DNA from: Hamadaea flava
GTDB lineage: Bacteria; Actinomycetota; Actinomycetes; Mycobacteriales; Micromonosporaceae
DNA length: 64,000 nt
Assembly (NCBI RefSeq): GCF_024172085.1
Contig: NZ_JAMZDZ010000001.1
Coordinates: 1,178,001-1,242,000, forward strand
Reading direction: 5' to 3'
The translations under genes and the position numbers were made by a program. Shown piece by piece: positions 17,276 to 24,790 of this stretch (position 1 is the stretch's first letter; each line of letters starts with the position of its first letter). The notes under the pieces are model-generated. The model was not told where the DNA came from and did no database searches. It worked only from the letters and a program-made list of their open reading frames with translations.

Positions 17276-18055
17276 GTGTCCGAGAACAGCCGCCCATCGG
17301 CGATGACCGACCAGACGAAGGTGGACATGACCAGCGCGCCCAAGATCACTGTCGTCGTGCCGACGTACAACGAGCGCGACAACCTGCCCAAGCTCGTCAG
17401 CCTGCTCGCCGGCCTGAACCTCCCCGAGCTGCACGTCCTGGTGGTCGACGACAACTCCCCCGACGGCACCGGCGAGGTCGCCGAGAAGCTTGCGGTCGAG
17501 GCCCCGATCCCGGTCGGCGTGCTGCACCGCACGGTCAAGGACGGGCTCGGCCGGGCGTACGTCGCCGGCATGACGCGCGCGCTCGACGAGGGCGCCGACA
17601 TCGTGGTGCAGATGGACGCCGACCTGTCGCACCCGGTGACCGCCATCCCGGTGATGATCGACAAGCTCGCGACCACGGACGCGGCCGTCGTCCTCGGCTC
17701 CCGCTACGTCGCGGGCGGCGCTACGGCCAGCGAATGGCCGTGGCACCGCAAGGCGCTGTCGGCCTGGGCCAACTTCTACGTCAACACGATCCTGCAGTTG
17801 CACGTCAAGGACGCCACCGCCGGCTTCAAGGCCTGGCGCGCCGAGACCCTGCGGGCCATCGACGTCGCGTCCGTGCAGAGCAACGGGTACGCCTTCCAGG
17901 TCGAGATGAACTATCGCGTGGTCAGCCGGAAGATGCGGATCGCGGAGGTGCCGATCCGGTTCGAGGAGCGGGTCGAGGGCGCGTCGAAGATGAGCCTCGG
18001 CGTACAGCTCGAATCGGCGCTCGTGCCGTGGAAGCTGCGCTTCGGCAAGCGCTGA
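17276..18055 (+). CDS. Polyprenol monophosphomannose synthase (GT2)
   Basis: A 259-residue GT-A family 2 glycosyltransferase: ITVVVPTYNERDNLPKLV at the N-terminus, VLVVDDNSPDGTGEVAEKL, the metal-binding VVQMDADLSHPV (DxD region, ~110), GSRYVAGG and the C-terminal NGYAFQVEMNYRVVSRKMRIAEVPIRFEERVEGASKM, all typical of dolichol/polyprenol-phosphate mannose synthases such as the Ppm1 catalytic domain. It would transfer mannose from GDP-mannose to polyprenyl phosphate for lipoglycan or protein mannosylation. No membrane-anchoring or acyltransferase domain is fused. GTG 17276 is used; ATG 17303 is an alternative. Confidence 0.92.
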   Translation: MSENSRPSAMTDQTKVDMTSAPKITVVVPTYNERDNLPKLVSLLAGLNLPELHVLVVDDNSPDGTGEVAEKLAVEAPIPVGVLHRTVKDGLGRAYVAGMTRALDEGADIVVQMDADLSHPVTAIPVMIDKLATTDAAVVLGSRYVAGGATASEWPWHRKALSAWANFYVNTILQLHVKDATAGFKAWRAETLRAIDVASVQSNGYAFQVEMNYRVVSRKMRIAEVPIRFEERVEGASKMSLGVQLESALVPWKLRFGKR

Positions 18056-18069
18056 GCCCGCACGGCCAT

Positions 18070-18099
18070 TCCACTATAGCGGAATTCCGCTATAGTGGA
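18070..18099. promoter_or_regulatory. 30-bp perfect palindromic operator overlapping leaderless promoter
   Basis: TCCACTATAGCGGAA (18070-18084) is followed directly by its perfect reverse complement (18085-18099). The right arm contains TATAGT (18091-18096), which stands 7 nt before ATG 18104 as a leaderless -10 element. A regulator bound to the palindrome would cover the promoter; the obvious candidate is the XRE-cupin protein encoded immediately downstream. Confidence 0.75.
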
Positions 18100-18103
18100 T
18101 TCC

Positions 18104-18646
18104 ATGATCGCCGACTTGGGCGTACGCGTCCGCGAGGAACGCCGCCTTCGTAACCTCACGCTGGACGAGCTCGCCGCCGCCAGCGGCGTCAGCCGGAGCA
18201 TGCTGTCTGAAGTGGAACGCGGCAGCCGTACGCCGACCGTGCTGGTCCTCGACCGCATCGCCACCGGCCTGGGCACGAGCGTCGCCCGGCTGCTGCGGCC
18301 GGAGTCCCCCGATCGCCGGATCCTGCTGCGGCACGAGAAGCAGGACGTCGCCCAGGCCGACGGCTGGCAACGCCGCATCCTCAGCCCGGTGGTGCCCGGC
18401 GTCGAGTTCGAGTTCATGCGTACGGTGATCGAGCCGGGCGTGGACGCCGGAGTCTTCACCCCGCACGGGCCCGGCACCCGGGAGTACCTCGCGGTCGAGT
18501 CCGGGACGCTGCGGCTGTCGCTGGACGACGAGGTCACCGAGCTGGAGGCCGGGGACAGCGTCTACTACGCCGGCGACTGCCACCACGGGTTCGCCAATCC
18601 CGGCGCCGAGCCCTGCGTCTACTACCTGGTCATGGACGTCCGATGA
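18104..18646 (+). CDS. XRE family regulator with C-terminal cupin domain
   Basis: The 180-residue protein has an N-terminal HTH-XRE domain (RNLTLDELAAASGVSRSMLSEVERGSRTPTVLVLDRIATGLGTSVARLL, ~18-65) and a C-terminal cupin (VEFEFMRTVIEPGVDAGVF..., REYLAVESGTLRLSLDDEVTELEAGDSVYYAGDCHHGFANPG), the typical layout of small-molecule-responsive SutR/PuuR-like regulators. ATG 18104 is preferred to GTG 18095, which lies inside the palindromic operator; TATAGT sits 7 nt upstream of 18104. Its stop overlaps the PLP-decarboxylase start (ATGA), so it probably controls that enzyme and itself. Confidence 0.88.
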   Translation: MIADLGVRVREERRLRNLTLDELAAASGVSRSMLSEVERGSRTPTVLVLDRIATGLGTSVARLLRPESPDRRILLRHEKQDVAQADGWQRRILSPVVPGVEFEFMRTVIEPGVDAGVFTPHGPGTREYLAVESGTLRLSLDDEVTELEAGDSVYYAGDCHHGFANPGAEPCVYYLVMDVR

Positions 18647-20085
18647 GCGAGCCGATCACACCCGCCTGGGAGTGGGACGCCGACGAGGTACGCAGCATCG
18701 GCCACCGCATCGCCGATCTCGTCGCCGACCACCTGACGGCTTTGCCGGGCAAACCGGTGTGGCAGCCCTATGAGGCCACGGTTCCGCCGGCCGACGGCGG
18801 CCCGGTCGGGCTGGACGAGGTGCTGGACGAGATCGCCGAACGCGTCCTGGCGTACCCGTTCGGCAACGGCCATCCCCGGTACGCCGCCTGGGTCAACTCG
18901 CCACCGCACGTGCTCGGCGCGTACGCCGAGACGCTGGCCGCCACCCTGAATCCGAGCGTCGCCGGGGGCGACCACGCGGCCGTCCACGTCGAGCGCGAGG
19001 TGATCCGGGTCTTCCGCGAGCTGGCGGGCTTCCCCGACACCGGTATGGGTCTCCTGGTGAGTGGCGGTTCGATGGCGACGCTCACCGCGCTCGCGGTCGC
19101 CCGGCACCGCGCGGCCGAGCGCCACGGCCTCGACGTCCGGGAGCACGGCCTCGCCGGTCGAACCTTCGTCCTCTACTTGGGAACCGAGGGCCACGGGTCC
19201 GCCCGCAAGGCCGCGGAGCTGCTCGGCATCGGCTCGGCGAACATCCGCCTGATTCCCGCCGACGCCGATCACCGGATGCGCCCGGATCTGCTGCGGCAGC
19301 AGGTCGAGGCCGATAAGGGGGCTGGCGTCGTCCCCGTCGCCGTCATGGCGAGTGCCGGAACGGTCAACACCGGCGCGATCGATCCACTGACCGAGATCGC
19401 CGGAATCTGCGCCGAGCACGAGCTGTGGCTGCACGTCGACGGGTCCTACGGCGGCCCGGCGGTGCTGCTCCTCGACGACCACGCACCGGTCCGGGCAGCT
19501 CTGTCCGCTGTGGACAGCATCGCCCTCGATCCCCACAAATGGCTGTACGCCCCGGTCGACGCGGGCCTCGTCCTGCTGCGCGACGCCCAGCTCGCCCGCG
19601 ACGCGTTCAGCCTTGTCCCGCCGTATCTGCGTACCGACGACGAGCCGTGGTTCAGCGAGTTCGGCTTCGATCAGACCCGCCCGTTCCGGGCCCTGAAGGT
19701 CTGGGCGCAGCTGCGGCATCTCGGCCTCGACGGCTACCGGCGGCTGATCGCGCGGGACATCGCGGTCGCCGGGCGGCTCGCGGCGGTCGTGGAAGCCGAC
19801 CCCGAGCTGGAACTGCTCGCCCATGGGCTGAGTGTGGTCTGCTTCCGCAGCGCCGGGTTGGCCGACGAGCAGAACCGCGAGGTGCTGACCGAGGTTCAGC
19901 ACGCCGGGCGGGCGTTCCTGGCCGGGACCACGGTGAACGGCGTCTTCGCCCTGCGGGCCTGCGTCGTCAACCCGCGTATGGGCAGTGCCGACGCCGAGGC
20001 GATCGTCGCCGAGGTTCGCCGCGCCGCCGGCCTCATCCGGCGGCGAGCGCCACGCCGACCTCCTCCTCCACCAGATCCCCGTTGA
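18643..20085 (+). CDS. PLP-dependent decarboxylase (group II, aromatic L-amino acid decarboxylase-like)
   Basis: A 480-residue fold-type I PLP enzyme: AWVNSPPHVLGAYAETLAATLNPSVAGGDHAAVHVEREVIR, LLVSGGSMATLTALAVAR, GTEGHGSARKAAELLGIG, ASAGTVNTGAIDPL, HVDGSYGGPAVLL and ALDPHKWLYAPVDAG with the PLP lysine at about 299. This is the pattern of aromatic-L-amino-acid/glutamate decarboxylase family enzymes; substrate unresolved. It is translationally coupled to the XRE-cupin gene by ATGA. The last 53 bp (encoding [15 protein letters not shown]) overlap the 3' end of the opposite-strand reductase gene, so the extreme C-terminus is probably disordered. Confidence 0.9.
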   Translation: MSEPITPAWEWDADEVRSIGHRIADLVADHLTALPGKPVWQPYEATVPPADGGPVGLDEVLDEIAERVLAYPFGNGHPRYAAWVNSPPHVLGAYAETLAATLNPSVAGGDHAAVHVEREVIRVFRELAGFPDTGMGLLVSGGSMATLTALAVARHRAAERHGLDVREHGLAGRTFVLYLGTEGHGSARKAAELLGIGSANIRLIPADADHRMRPDLLRQQVEADKGAGVVPVAVMASAGTVNTGAIDPLTEIAGICAEHELWLHVDGSYGGPAVLLLDDHAPVRAALSAVDSIALDPHKWLYAPVDAGLVLLRDAQLARDAFSLVPPYLRTDDEPWFSEFGFDQTRPFRALKVWAQLRHLGLDGYRRLIARDIAVAGRLAAVVEADPELELLAHGLSVVCFRSAGLADEQNREVLTEVQHAGRAFLAGTTVNGVFALRACVVNPRMGSADAEAIVAEVRRAAGLIRRRAPRRPPPPPDPR

Positions 20086-20950
20086 TCACCATGGCGGCCG
20101 CGGCCCCCGCGGCGGCCGCCATCACCACCGAGGCCATCGGCAGCACCACGTTCCCCGCGGCCCACACCCCAGCCACCCTGGTACGCCCGAACGAGTCGAC
20201 CTGGACCAGCCCGTTCTCGACCGCGCACCCCAGATCGCGAAGCAGCCCGTCGATCGGGACGAAGCGGGGCGCGACGAACAACGCCGACCGCTCCACGATC
20301 CGGCCGCTGCGCAGTTCCACGCCCCGGAGCCGACCGCCGTCGATCGTGAGACCGGCGACCGGCCCTTCGATGACGGCGACCTTCCTTGCGTCGAGCTTCC
20401 GTCGATCCTCCGCCGTCAGGGCGTACGCGTGCGCGAAGAAAACGACGTCGTCACTCCACTGCTTGACCAGCAACGCCTGGTGCACCGCGCGCTCATCCGT
20501 CGCCAGTACGCCGATCGCCTGGTCGCGTACTTCCCAGCCGTGGCAGTAGGGGCAGTGCAGGACGTCGCGGCCCCACAACTCCGGCAGGCCGGGCAGTTCG
20601 GGGAGCTCGTCGGTCAGCCCGGTCGCGACCAGGACGCGGCGGGCCTGAAGCGTCGACCCGTCCGTGAGCCGCACGGTGAAGCCCGGCTCGCGCTGATCCC
20701 TGTCGATCCCGGCTACCCGGCCGGAGATGATCTCCCCGCCGTATCCGGTGACCTCGGCTCGGCCCACCGCCAGCAGCTCGGCCGGGGGCACCCCGTCTCG
20801 CGAGAGGAAGCCCTGCAGGTGGGCGGCGGGTGCGTTGCGGGGCTCGCCCGCGTCCACCACCGCCACCCGGCGGCGGGCCCGGCCCAGCACCAGCGCGGCG
20901 TTCAGCCCGGCCGCCCCGCCTCCGATCACCACCACGTCGTACGCGTCCAT
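20033..20950 (-). CDS. Thioredoxin reductase-like NAD(P)/FAD-dependent oxidoreductase
   Basis: 305 residues: MDAYDVVVIGGGAAGLNAALVLGRARRRVAVVD (FAD-binding GxGxxG), VLVATGLTDELPELPG, the redox CPYC motif (Cys133/Cys136) in DVLHCPYCHGWEVRDQAIGVLATDE, and the C-terminal VAGVWAAGNVV (GD/N FAD segment). This is the TrxB-like family, shorter than canonical thioredoxin reductases and often a stand-alone actinobacterial flavoprotein. ATG 20950 has GGAGG 8 nt upstream. It is divergent from another XRE-cupin regulator, which may control it. Confidence 0.9.
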   Translation of the reverse strand: MDAYDVVVIGGGAAGLNAALVLGRARRRVAVVDAGEPRNAPAAHLQGFLSRDGVPPAELLAVGRAEVTGYGGEIISGRVAGIDRDQREPGFTVRLTDGSTLQARRVLVATGLTDELPELPGLPELWGRDVLHCPYCHGWEVRDQAIGVLATDERAVHQALLVKQWSDDVVFFAHAYALTAEDRRKLDARKVAVIEGPVAGLTIDGGRLRGVELRSGRIVERSALFVAPRFVPIDGLLRDLGCAVENGLVQVDSFGRTRVAGVWAAGNVVLPMASVVMAAAAGAAAAMVINGDLVEEEVGVALAAG

Positions 20951-21020
20951 CGCGCTCACCTCCGCCTCCGATGGTGCGGCGGCCCGTGCGATCTCGACAA
21001 CCTTTGTTGCCGAAACCGGG

Positions 21021-21614
21021 ATGGCGAGCTGCAATGGACGGGTGGACGAGATCTCGAAGACCCTGGCCCAGGTCGGCCCCCGCCTCCAAGAGGTACGCAA
21101 GAAGCGCGGGGTGACGCTGTCCGCCCTCGCCGAGGCGACCGGGATCTCCAAGAGCACCCTGTCCCGCCTGGAGACGGGGCAGCGCAAGCCGAGCCTGGAA
21201 CTGCTGCTGCCGATCGCCCAGGCGCACAACGTCCCGCTCGACGAACTGGTCGGCGCGCCGGCCGTCGGCGATCCCCGGATCCGGCCGACGCCCATCCGGC
21301 AGGGCGGCCGCACCATGATCCCGCTGACCCGGCAACCGGGCGGGCTCCAGGCGTACAAGCTGGTGCTGCCGCCGGGCGAGGAGCCGGACCTGAAGACGCA
21401 CGAGGGCTACGAGTGGCTCTACGTGCTATCTGGGCGGGCGCGGCTCCGCCTGGCCGAGCACGACCTCGTGCTGCCCGCCGGCGAGGCAGCCGAGTTCGAC
21501 ACGCGGCTGCCGCACTGGTTCGGCAGCGCGACCGACCGGCCGGTGGAACTGCTCAGCCTCTTCGGCCGCCAAGGCGAACGGCTGCACGTCCGCGCGCGCA
21601 GCGTGCGAAAGTGA
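21021..21614 (+). CDS. XRE family regulator with cupin domain
   Basis: 197 residues with an N-terminal HTH-XRE (RLQEVRKKRGVTLSALAEATGISKSTLSRLETGQRKPSLELLLPIAQAHNVPLDELVG) and a C-terminal cupin (EEPDLKTHEGYEWLYVLSGRARLRLAEHDLVLPAGEAAEFDTRLPHWFGSA). It is divergently transcribed from the thioredoxin-reductase-like gene with 70 bp between starts; a short dyad CAAC-CTTT-GTTG at about 20998-21009 in that gap is a candidate operator. The DHFR-family gene follows 4 nt after its stop. Confidence 0.87.
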   Translation: MASCNGRVDEISKTLAQVGPRLQEVRKKRGVTLSALAEATGISKSTLSRLETGQRKPSLELLLPIAQAHNVPLDELVGAPAVGDPRIRPTPIRQGGRTMIPLTRQPGGLQAYKLVLPPGEEPDLKTHEGYEWLYVLSGRARLRLAEHDLVLPAGEAAEFDTRLPHWFGSATDRPVELLSLFGRQGERLHVRARSVRK

Positions 21615-21618
21615 GGGC

Positions 21619-22170
21619 ATGCCGAAGACGCAGTACTACACGGCGACGACGATCGACGGGTTCATCGCCGATCCGGACGACTCGCTCGACTGGCTGTTCG
21701 CGGTGGCGGAGGGCGAGAACAGGTTCGCCGAGTTCTTCGCCGGGGTCGGCGCGTTCGCGATGGGCGCGACGACCTACGAGTGGGTCCTCGCCCACGACGA
21801 CCTCCTCGAGCACCCCGAGAAGTGGAAGTCGTACTACGCCGACGTTCCCTGCTGGGTCTTCACCCATCGCGAGCTGCCACCCATCCCCGGCGTGGATCTG
21901 CGGTTCGTGCGGGGCGACGTACGCCCGGTACACGAGCAGATGAGCCGAGCGGCCGGGGAGACGAACATCTGGCTCGTCGGCGGGGGCGAACTGGTCGGCG
22001 CCTTCGCCGACGCCGGTCTCCTCGACGAGCTGATCCTCGGCCAGGCCCCGGCGACTCTCGGCGCGGGCAAGCCGCTGCTCCCCCGTCGCCTCGGACCCGA
22101 CCGGCTCGAACTCGTCTCGGCCGCGCAGAACGGTCAATTCGTGCAGATCACCTACCGGGTGAAGAGCTGA
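21619..22170 (+). CDS. Dihydrofolate reductase family (RibD C-terminal-like) protein
   Basis: 183 residues beginning KTQYYTATTIDGFIADPDDSLDWL, then FAMGATTYEWVL, VFTHRELPPIPGVDLRFVRGD and NIWLVGGGELVGAFADAGLLDELILGQAPATLGAGKPLLP, which is the DHFR/RibD reductase fold signature used by YyaP/YfjB-like proteins. It is not the housekeeping FolA. An NADPH-dependent reduction is expected, substrate unknown. Co-transcription with the upstream regulator is likely (4-nt gap, GAGGG ribosome-binding site). Confidence 0.85.
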   Translation: MPKTQYYTATTIDGFIADPDDSLDWLFAVAEGENRFAEFFAGVGAFAMGATTYEWVLAHDDLLEHPEKWKSYYADVPCWVFTHRELPPIPGVDLRFVRGDVRPVHEQMSRAAGETNIWLVGGGELVGAFADAGLLDELILGQAPATLGAGKPLLPRRLGPDRLELVSAAQNGQFVQITYRVKS

Positions 22171-22462
22171 CGTCGACCGGCGGGCGACGGCCGAACGCCC
22201 CGATGCCGGCGTGGAACAGTCCCATCAGGAGTACGCCGGCCGCCGCGGCGGCGAAGGCCGCGACCGGATGGTCCGCCACGTGTGCGGCGTACGCCACGAC
22301 ACCGGCGAGGACGAACATGATCCAGCCGCTGAGCAGATTGACCACGGGGCCATAGCCGAACAGCGATGGATAGGTGCTCTTCGTGATCCCTCGGACGAAG
22401 TGCGGTACGCCGTTCGCTCCCAACACCCCGGCGAGGAAACTCAACAAGACCGTCGATACCAC
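22148..22462 (-). CDS. Three-helix membrane protein
   Basis: A 104-residue membrane protein: VLLSFLAGVLGANGVPHFVRGITKSTY, FGYGPVVNLLSGWIMFVLAGVVAYAAH and AAFAAAAAGVLLMGLFHAGIGAF form about three helices. The GVPHF-G-T motif occurs in a family of small actinobacterial membrane proteins of unknown role. GTG 22462 has TTAGGAG upstream. It lies 8 nt downstream of the TetR gene and is presumably its target. The C-terminal codons overlap the convergent DHFR-family gene by 23 bp. Confidence 0.72.
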   Translation of the reverse strand: MVSTVLLSFLAGVLGANGVPHFVRGITKSTYPSLFGYGPVVNLLSGWIMFVLAGVVAYAAHVADHPVAAFAAAAAGVLLMGLFHAGIGAFGRRPPVDVSSSPGR

Positions 22463-22470
22463 GGGAACTC

Positions 22471-23031
22471 CTAAGCGGACAGACCTCGGACGACGAGGTC
22501 GACGAGCTGACGCAGACGACGGCGAGCCGTTTCGGCGTCCGGCTCCTGGGCGATGCCGGGCAGTGCGTCGGTCAGCACCAACGCCACGTCGCGCGGGCCG
22601 ATCGTGCGGCCGAGCCCCGGCAGACCGGATTCGGCGAGGACGCGTTCCACGAGGTCGGCGTACCGGTCGTGGAAGCTCGCGATGACGTCCCCGGCGAGCT
22701 GCCCGGCCTCGGCGAACAACTCGGCCTTGAAGCCGGCCCCGATGGCGCCGCCGAACAGGTCGAGTTTCTGGGCCAGCACCTCGGTGAGCCGGTCGGCGAC
22801 GTCGCCGGAACCGGTCGCACCCGCTCTGGCCGCCGCGGCGAGCACCTCGTCGGCGATCTTCTGCCCGACCGCCCGGAAGACGGCTTCCTTACCGGGGAAG
22901 TACTGGTACACGGCCGGTCGGGAGATGCGGGCGGCCTGCGCGATCAGGTCCATCGAACTGCGGCGGTAGCCGTAGCGCCCGAACACTTCCAGCGCGGCTG
23001 TCACTATCTGGCCTCGGCGATCCTCTGACAC
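22471..23031 (-). CDS. TetR/AcrR family transcriptional regulator
   Basis: 186 residues with the N-terminal TetR HTH: RRGQIVTAALEVFGRYGYRRSSMDLIAQAARISRPAVYQYFPGKEAVFRAVGQ. The C-terminal ligand-binding half is helical. GTG 23031 follows TAGATT by 6 nt, and that -10 lies within a CTGACAA-N12-TTGTCAG dyad, which suggests autorepression. It also faces the phosphopantetheinyl transferase promoter and may affect it. Confidence 0.9.
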   Translation of the reverse strand: MSEDRRGQIVTAALEVFGRYGYRRSSMDLIAQAARISRPAVYQYFPGKEAVFRAVGQKIADEVLAAAARAGATGSGDVADRLTEVLAQKLDLFGGAIGAGFKAELFAEAGQLAGDVIASFHDRYADLVERVLAESGLPGLGRTIGPRDVALVLTDALPGIAQEPDAETARRRLRQLVDLVVRGLSA

Positions 23032-23032
23032 G

Positions 23033-23058
23033 CTGACAATCTAGGCGTATTTTGTCAG
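23033..23058. promoter_or_regulatory. Probable TetR operator in divergent promoter
   Basis: CTGACAA at 23033-23039 and TTGTCAG at 23052-23058 form a perfect 7-bp-arm dyad spaced by 12. The dyad contains the leaderless -10 (TAGATT, minus strand) of the TetR gene and lies 13 bp from the TAAGGT -10 of the phosphopantetheinyl transferase gene. Confidence 0.65.
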
Positions 23059-23082
23059 ACCGTCAACGGTTAAGGTGAGCGC

Positions 23083-23817
23083 GTGGACGAGATCTGGGGT
23101 GAGCTTGCCGTGCCGGACGCCGCGTCGGCTCCCCCGGCCGGGGTCTGCCACCTCTGGCCCATTCCGGTCGCCGCGCGTACAAGTTGGATCTCCGATTGGA
23201 TCTCCGACGAGGAGCGGGCCCAGGCGGACCGGTTCCTGGCCGAGCACGCCCGCCGGACGTTCCTCACCTCGCGCAGCGCGCAGCGCGAGGTGGCCGCGCG
23301 GTATCTGGGCGTGAGGCCGGACGCCGTGCCGATCGACCGGACCTGTCGCCGGTGCGGCGGCCCGCACGGGCGCCCGACCGTCCCCGGGCCGATCGACCTG
23401 TCCGTGAGCCACACGCGGGAGTGGGTCGTCCTCGCCGTCGTGGGCGCGGGCCGGGTCGGAGTGGACCTGGAGCACGAGGCCACCGCCCGCGACCTCGACT
23501 CCCTGATCGGTACGCTCACCGCCGCCGAACGGGCCGAGTTCGCCGAGGTGCCGCCACCGGACCAAGTGGGGTGGTTCCTCCGTCGGTGGACCCGCAAGGA
23601 GGCGGCCGTCAAACTGACCGGACACGGCTTGGCCGTACGCTTCGACGCCCTCGACACTCGCGGGGCGCTCGCGATCGCCGACGGCGTGGCACCGGACTGG
23701 CCCACAGAGGACATTCACCTGACCGACGTACGCGCCGGCGGCGGCCTTGTCGTCGCGCTCGCGACCACCGTCCCCCTGCGCTCCGTTCTCCTGTCCGGCC
23801 TTTCCGCGCGATCATGA
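23083..23817 (+). CDS. 4'-phosphopantetheinyl transferase superfamily protein (Sfp-type)
   Basis: 244 residues carrying both signature motifs: VGVDLEH (Asp128, Glu130, metal/CoA binding) and WTRKEAAVK (169-177), with the DLSVSHTREWVVLAVVG segment between. The size and an Arg-rich N-terminal half (FLTSRSAQREVAARYLG) fit Sfp-type enzymes that activate NRPS/PKS carrier proteins by moving phosphopantetheine from CoA to a Ser. A Cys-rich CRRCGGPHG insertion near 88-97 occurs in Sfp-like PPTases. TAAGGT lies 6 nt before GTG 23083 (leaderless). It could activate the carrier domain encoded at 43907-45604. Confidence 0.88.
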   Translation: MDEIWGELAVPDAASAPPAGVCHLWPIPVAARTSWISDWISDEERAQADRFLAEHARRTFLTSRSAQREVAARYLGVRPDAVPIDRTCRRCGGPHGRPTVPGPIDLSVSHTREWVVLAVVGAGRVGVDLEHEATARDLDSLIGTLTAAERAEFAEVPPPDQVGWFLRRWTRKEAAVKLTGHGLAVRFDALDTRGALAIADGVAPDWPTEDIHLTDVRAGGGLVVALATTVPLRSVLLSGLSARS

Positions 23818-23898
23818 ACCATCGGCCATGATCGACCGGCGTGTCGTGTCCCGACTGCCCTGATCGACTCTGCGACGGCGTGATCACCCACCGGCGGG

Positions 23899-24093
23899 CT
23901 AGCGATGGGTACCCGCCGGCGGGTCGGGATCGGACGCCACGGCGACGAACGCCGCCACGCTGATCCCGGCCGCGAGGACGAGCGCCACCGCCGCGACGAC
24001 CAGGATGGCGACGCGGCGGTGGTTGTACGGCGGCTCCGGGCTGCGGTGCCGGCCCGGAGCGGGTGGTGCGACGGTCGAGGTGGGTGGGGTCAC
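23899..24093 (-). CDS. Single-pass membrane protein, last gene of sigma island A
   Basis: A 64-residue protein with a Pro-rich N-terminus and one hydrophobic helix (RRVAILVVAAVALVLAAGISVAAFVAVA), ending in a short Pro/Asp tail. GTG 24093 overlaps the previous gene's TGA (GTGA), which is the main evidence that it is translated. Function unknown; possibly an accessory membrane component of the sigma-factor operon. Confidence 0.6.
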   Translation of the reverse strand: MTPPTSTVAPPAPGRHRSPEPPYNHRRVAILVVAAVALVLAAGISVAAFVAVASDPDPPAGTHR

Positions 24094-24545
24094 CGGGGTC
24101 CTGCCCGGTGCCGCCCGGCGCGGGCGTACCCCTCGATGACGTCGAGGTGACCGCGCCGGGACGGCACCGTGGTCGTGGCAGGACGCCACGGGATCGTCTG
24201 CAGGACCTGGGTCACCTCGAACCGCAGGGCCTCGGCCGTCAGGATGTCGTCGGTCATCCGGGGCAGGACGGCCGTCTCGGTCAGATCCTCCTTGGACGGC
24301 GTCCACCAGGCGTACACGACCGGCGCCTCGGGCACCTCCTCGAAGCCGTCGGGCAGCGGGTTCAGCGTCGGCAGGGCCCGCCGTTCGGGCCGGGCGTCGG
24401 CCCAGCGCCGGATGTGCTCGGCCTGCCGCCGGATCTCACGGTGACGAATGTGGACGACGAACGACGTGGTCACCACCGTCACCAGCGCGGCCGCACCACC
24501 GGACAGGCACAGCAGGCCGACCGTCACGTTGTCATGCAGGCTCAC
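24090..24545 (-). CDS. Island A membrane protein, paralogue of 34743-35006
   Basis: 151 residues: an N-terminal TM helix (NVTVGLLCLSGGAAALVTVVTTSFVVHI) followed by RHREIRRQAEHIRRWADARPE and a ~100-residue cytoplasmic-looking domain. The N-terminal TVG-x-LCL...H-x-R-x-REI pattern is shared with the 87-residue protein of island B, showing common ancestry. GTG 24545 has AAGGAGA 5-6 nt upstream and overlaps the previous stop. Role unknown. Confidence 0.68.
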   Translation of the reverse strand: MSLHDNVTVGLLCLSGGAAALVTVVTTSFVVHIRHREIRRQAEHIRRWADARPERRALPTLNPLPDGFEEVPEAPVVYAWWTPSKEDLTETAVLPRMTDDILTAEALRFEVTQVLQTIPWRPATTTVPSRRGHLDVIEGYARAGRHRAGPR

Positions 24546-24790
24546 CGGGTTCTCCTTCGCGGGGCGGTGCGGAAATTGGGTACGCGAGCCGCCCGCGCGA
24601 TCGCGACGACCCGGCTGGGCGAGAGGTCGCCGAGGGCGGCGACACCGTGCACGCGGAGTGCTTTGACCTCGCCGGCCGGCAGTTGCACCGCCTGCCGGTA
24701 GGGGCCTCGGTCCGGCGGCGGGATCACCGCCCACCCCGGCCGGGGCCCGCCGCCGATCAGCGGTCCGATGGCACGCAACATGGTGCTCAC
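24542..24790 (-). CDS. Island A hypothetical protein
   Basis: An 82-residue basic protein (MLRAIGPLIGGGPRPGWAVIPPPDRG...) with a Pro/Gly-rich N-terminus and a helical C-terminal half rich in Arg (ALGDLSPSRVVAIARAARVPNFRTAPRRRTR). No motif recognised. It starts at GTG 24790 overlapping the sigma-factor stop (GTGA) and ends overlapping the next gene; the conserved coupling is the reason to annotate it. Confidence 0.58.
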   Translation of the reverse strand: MSTMLRAIGPLIGGGPRPGWAVIPPPDRGPYRQAVQLPAGEVKALRVHGVAALGDLSPSRVVAIARAARVPNFRTAPRRRTR

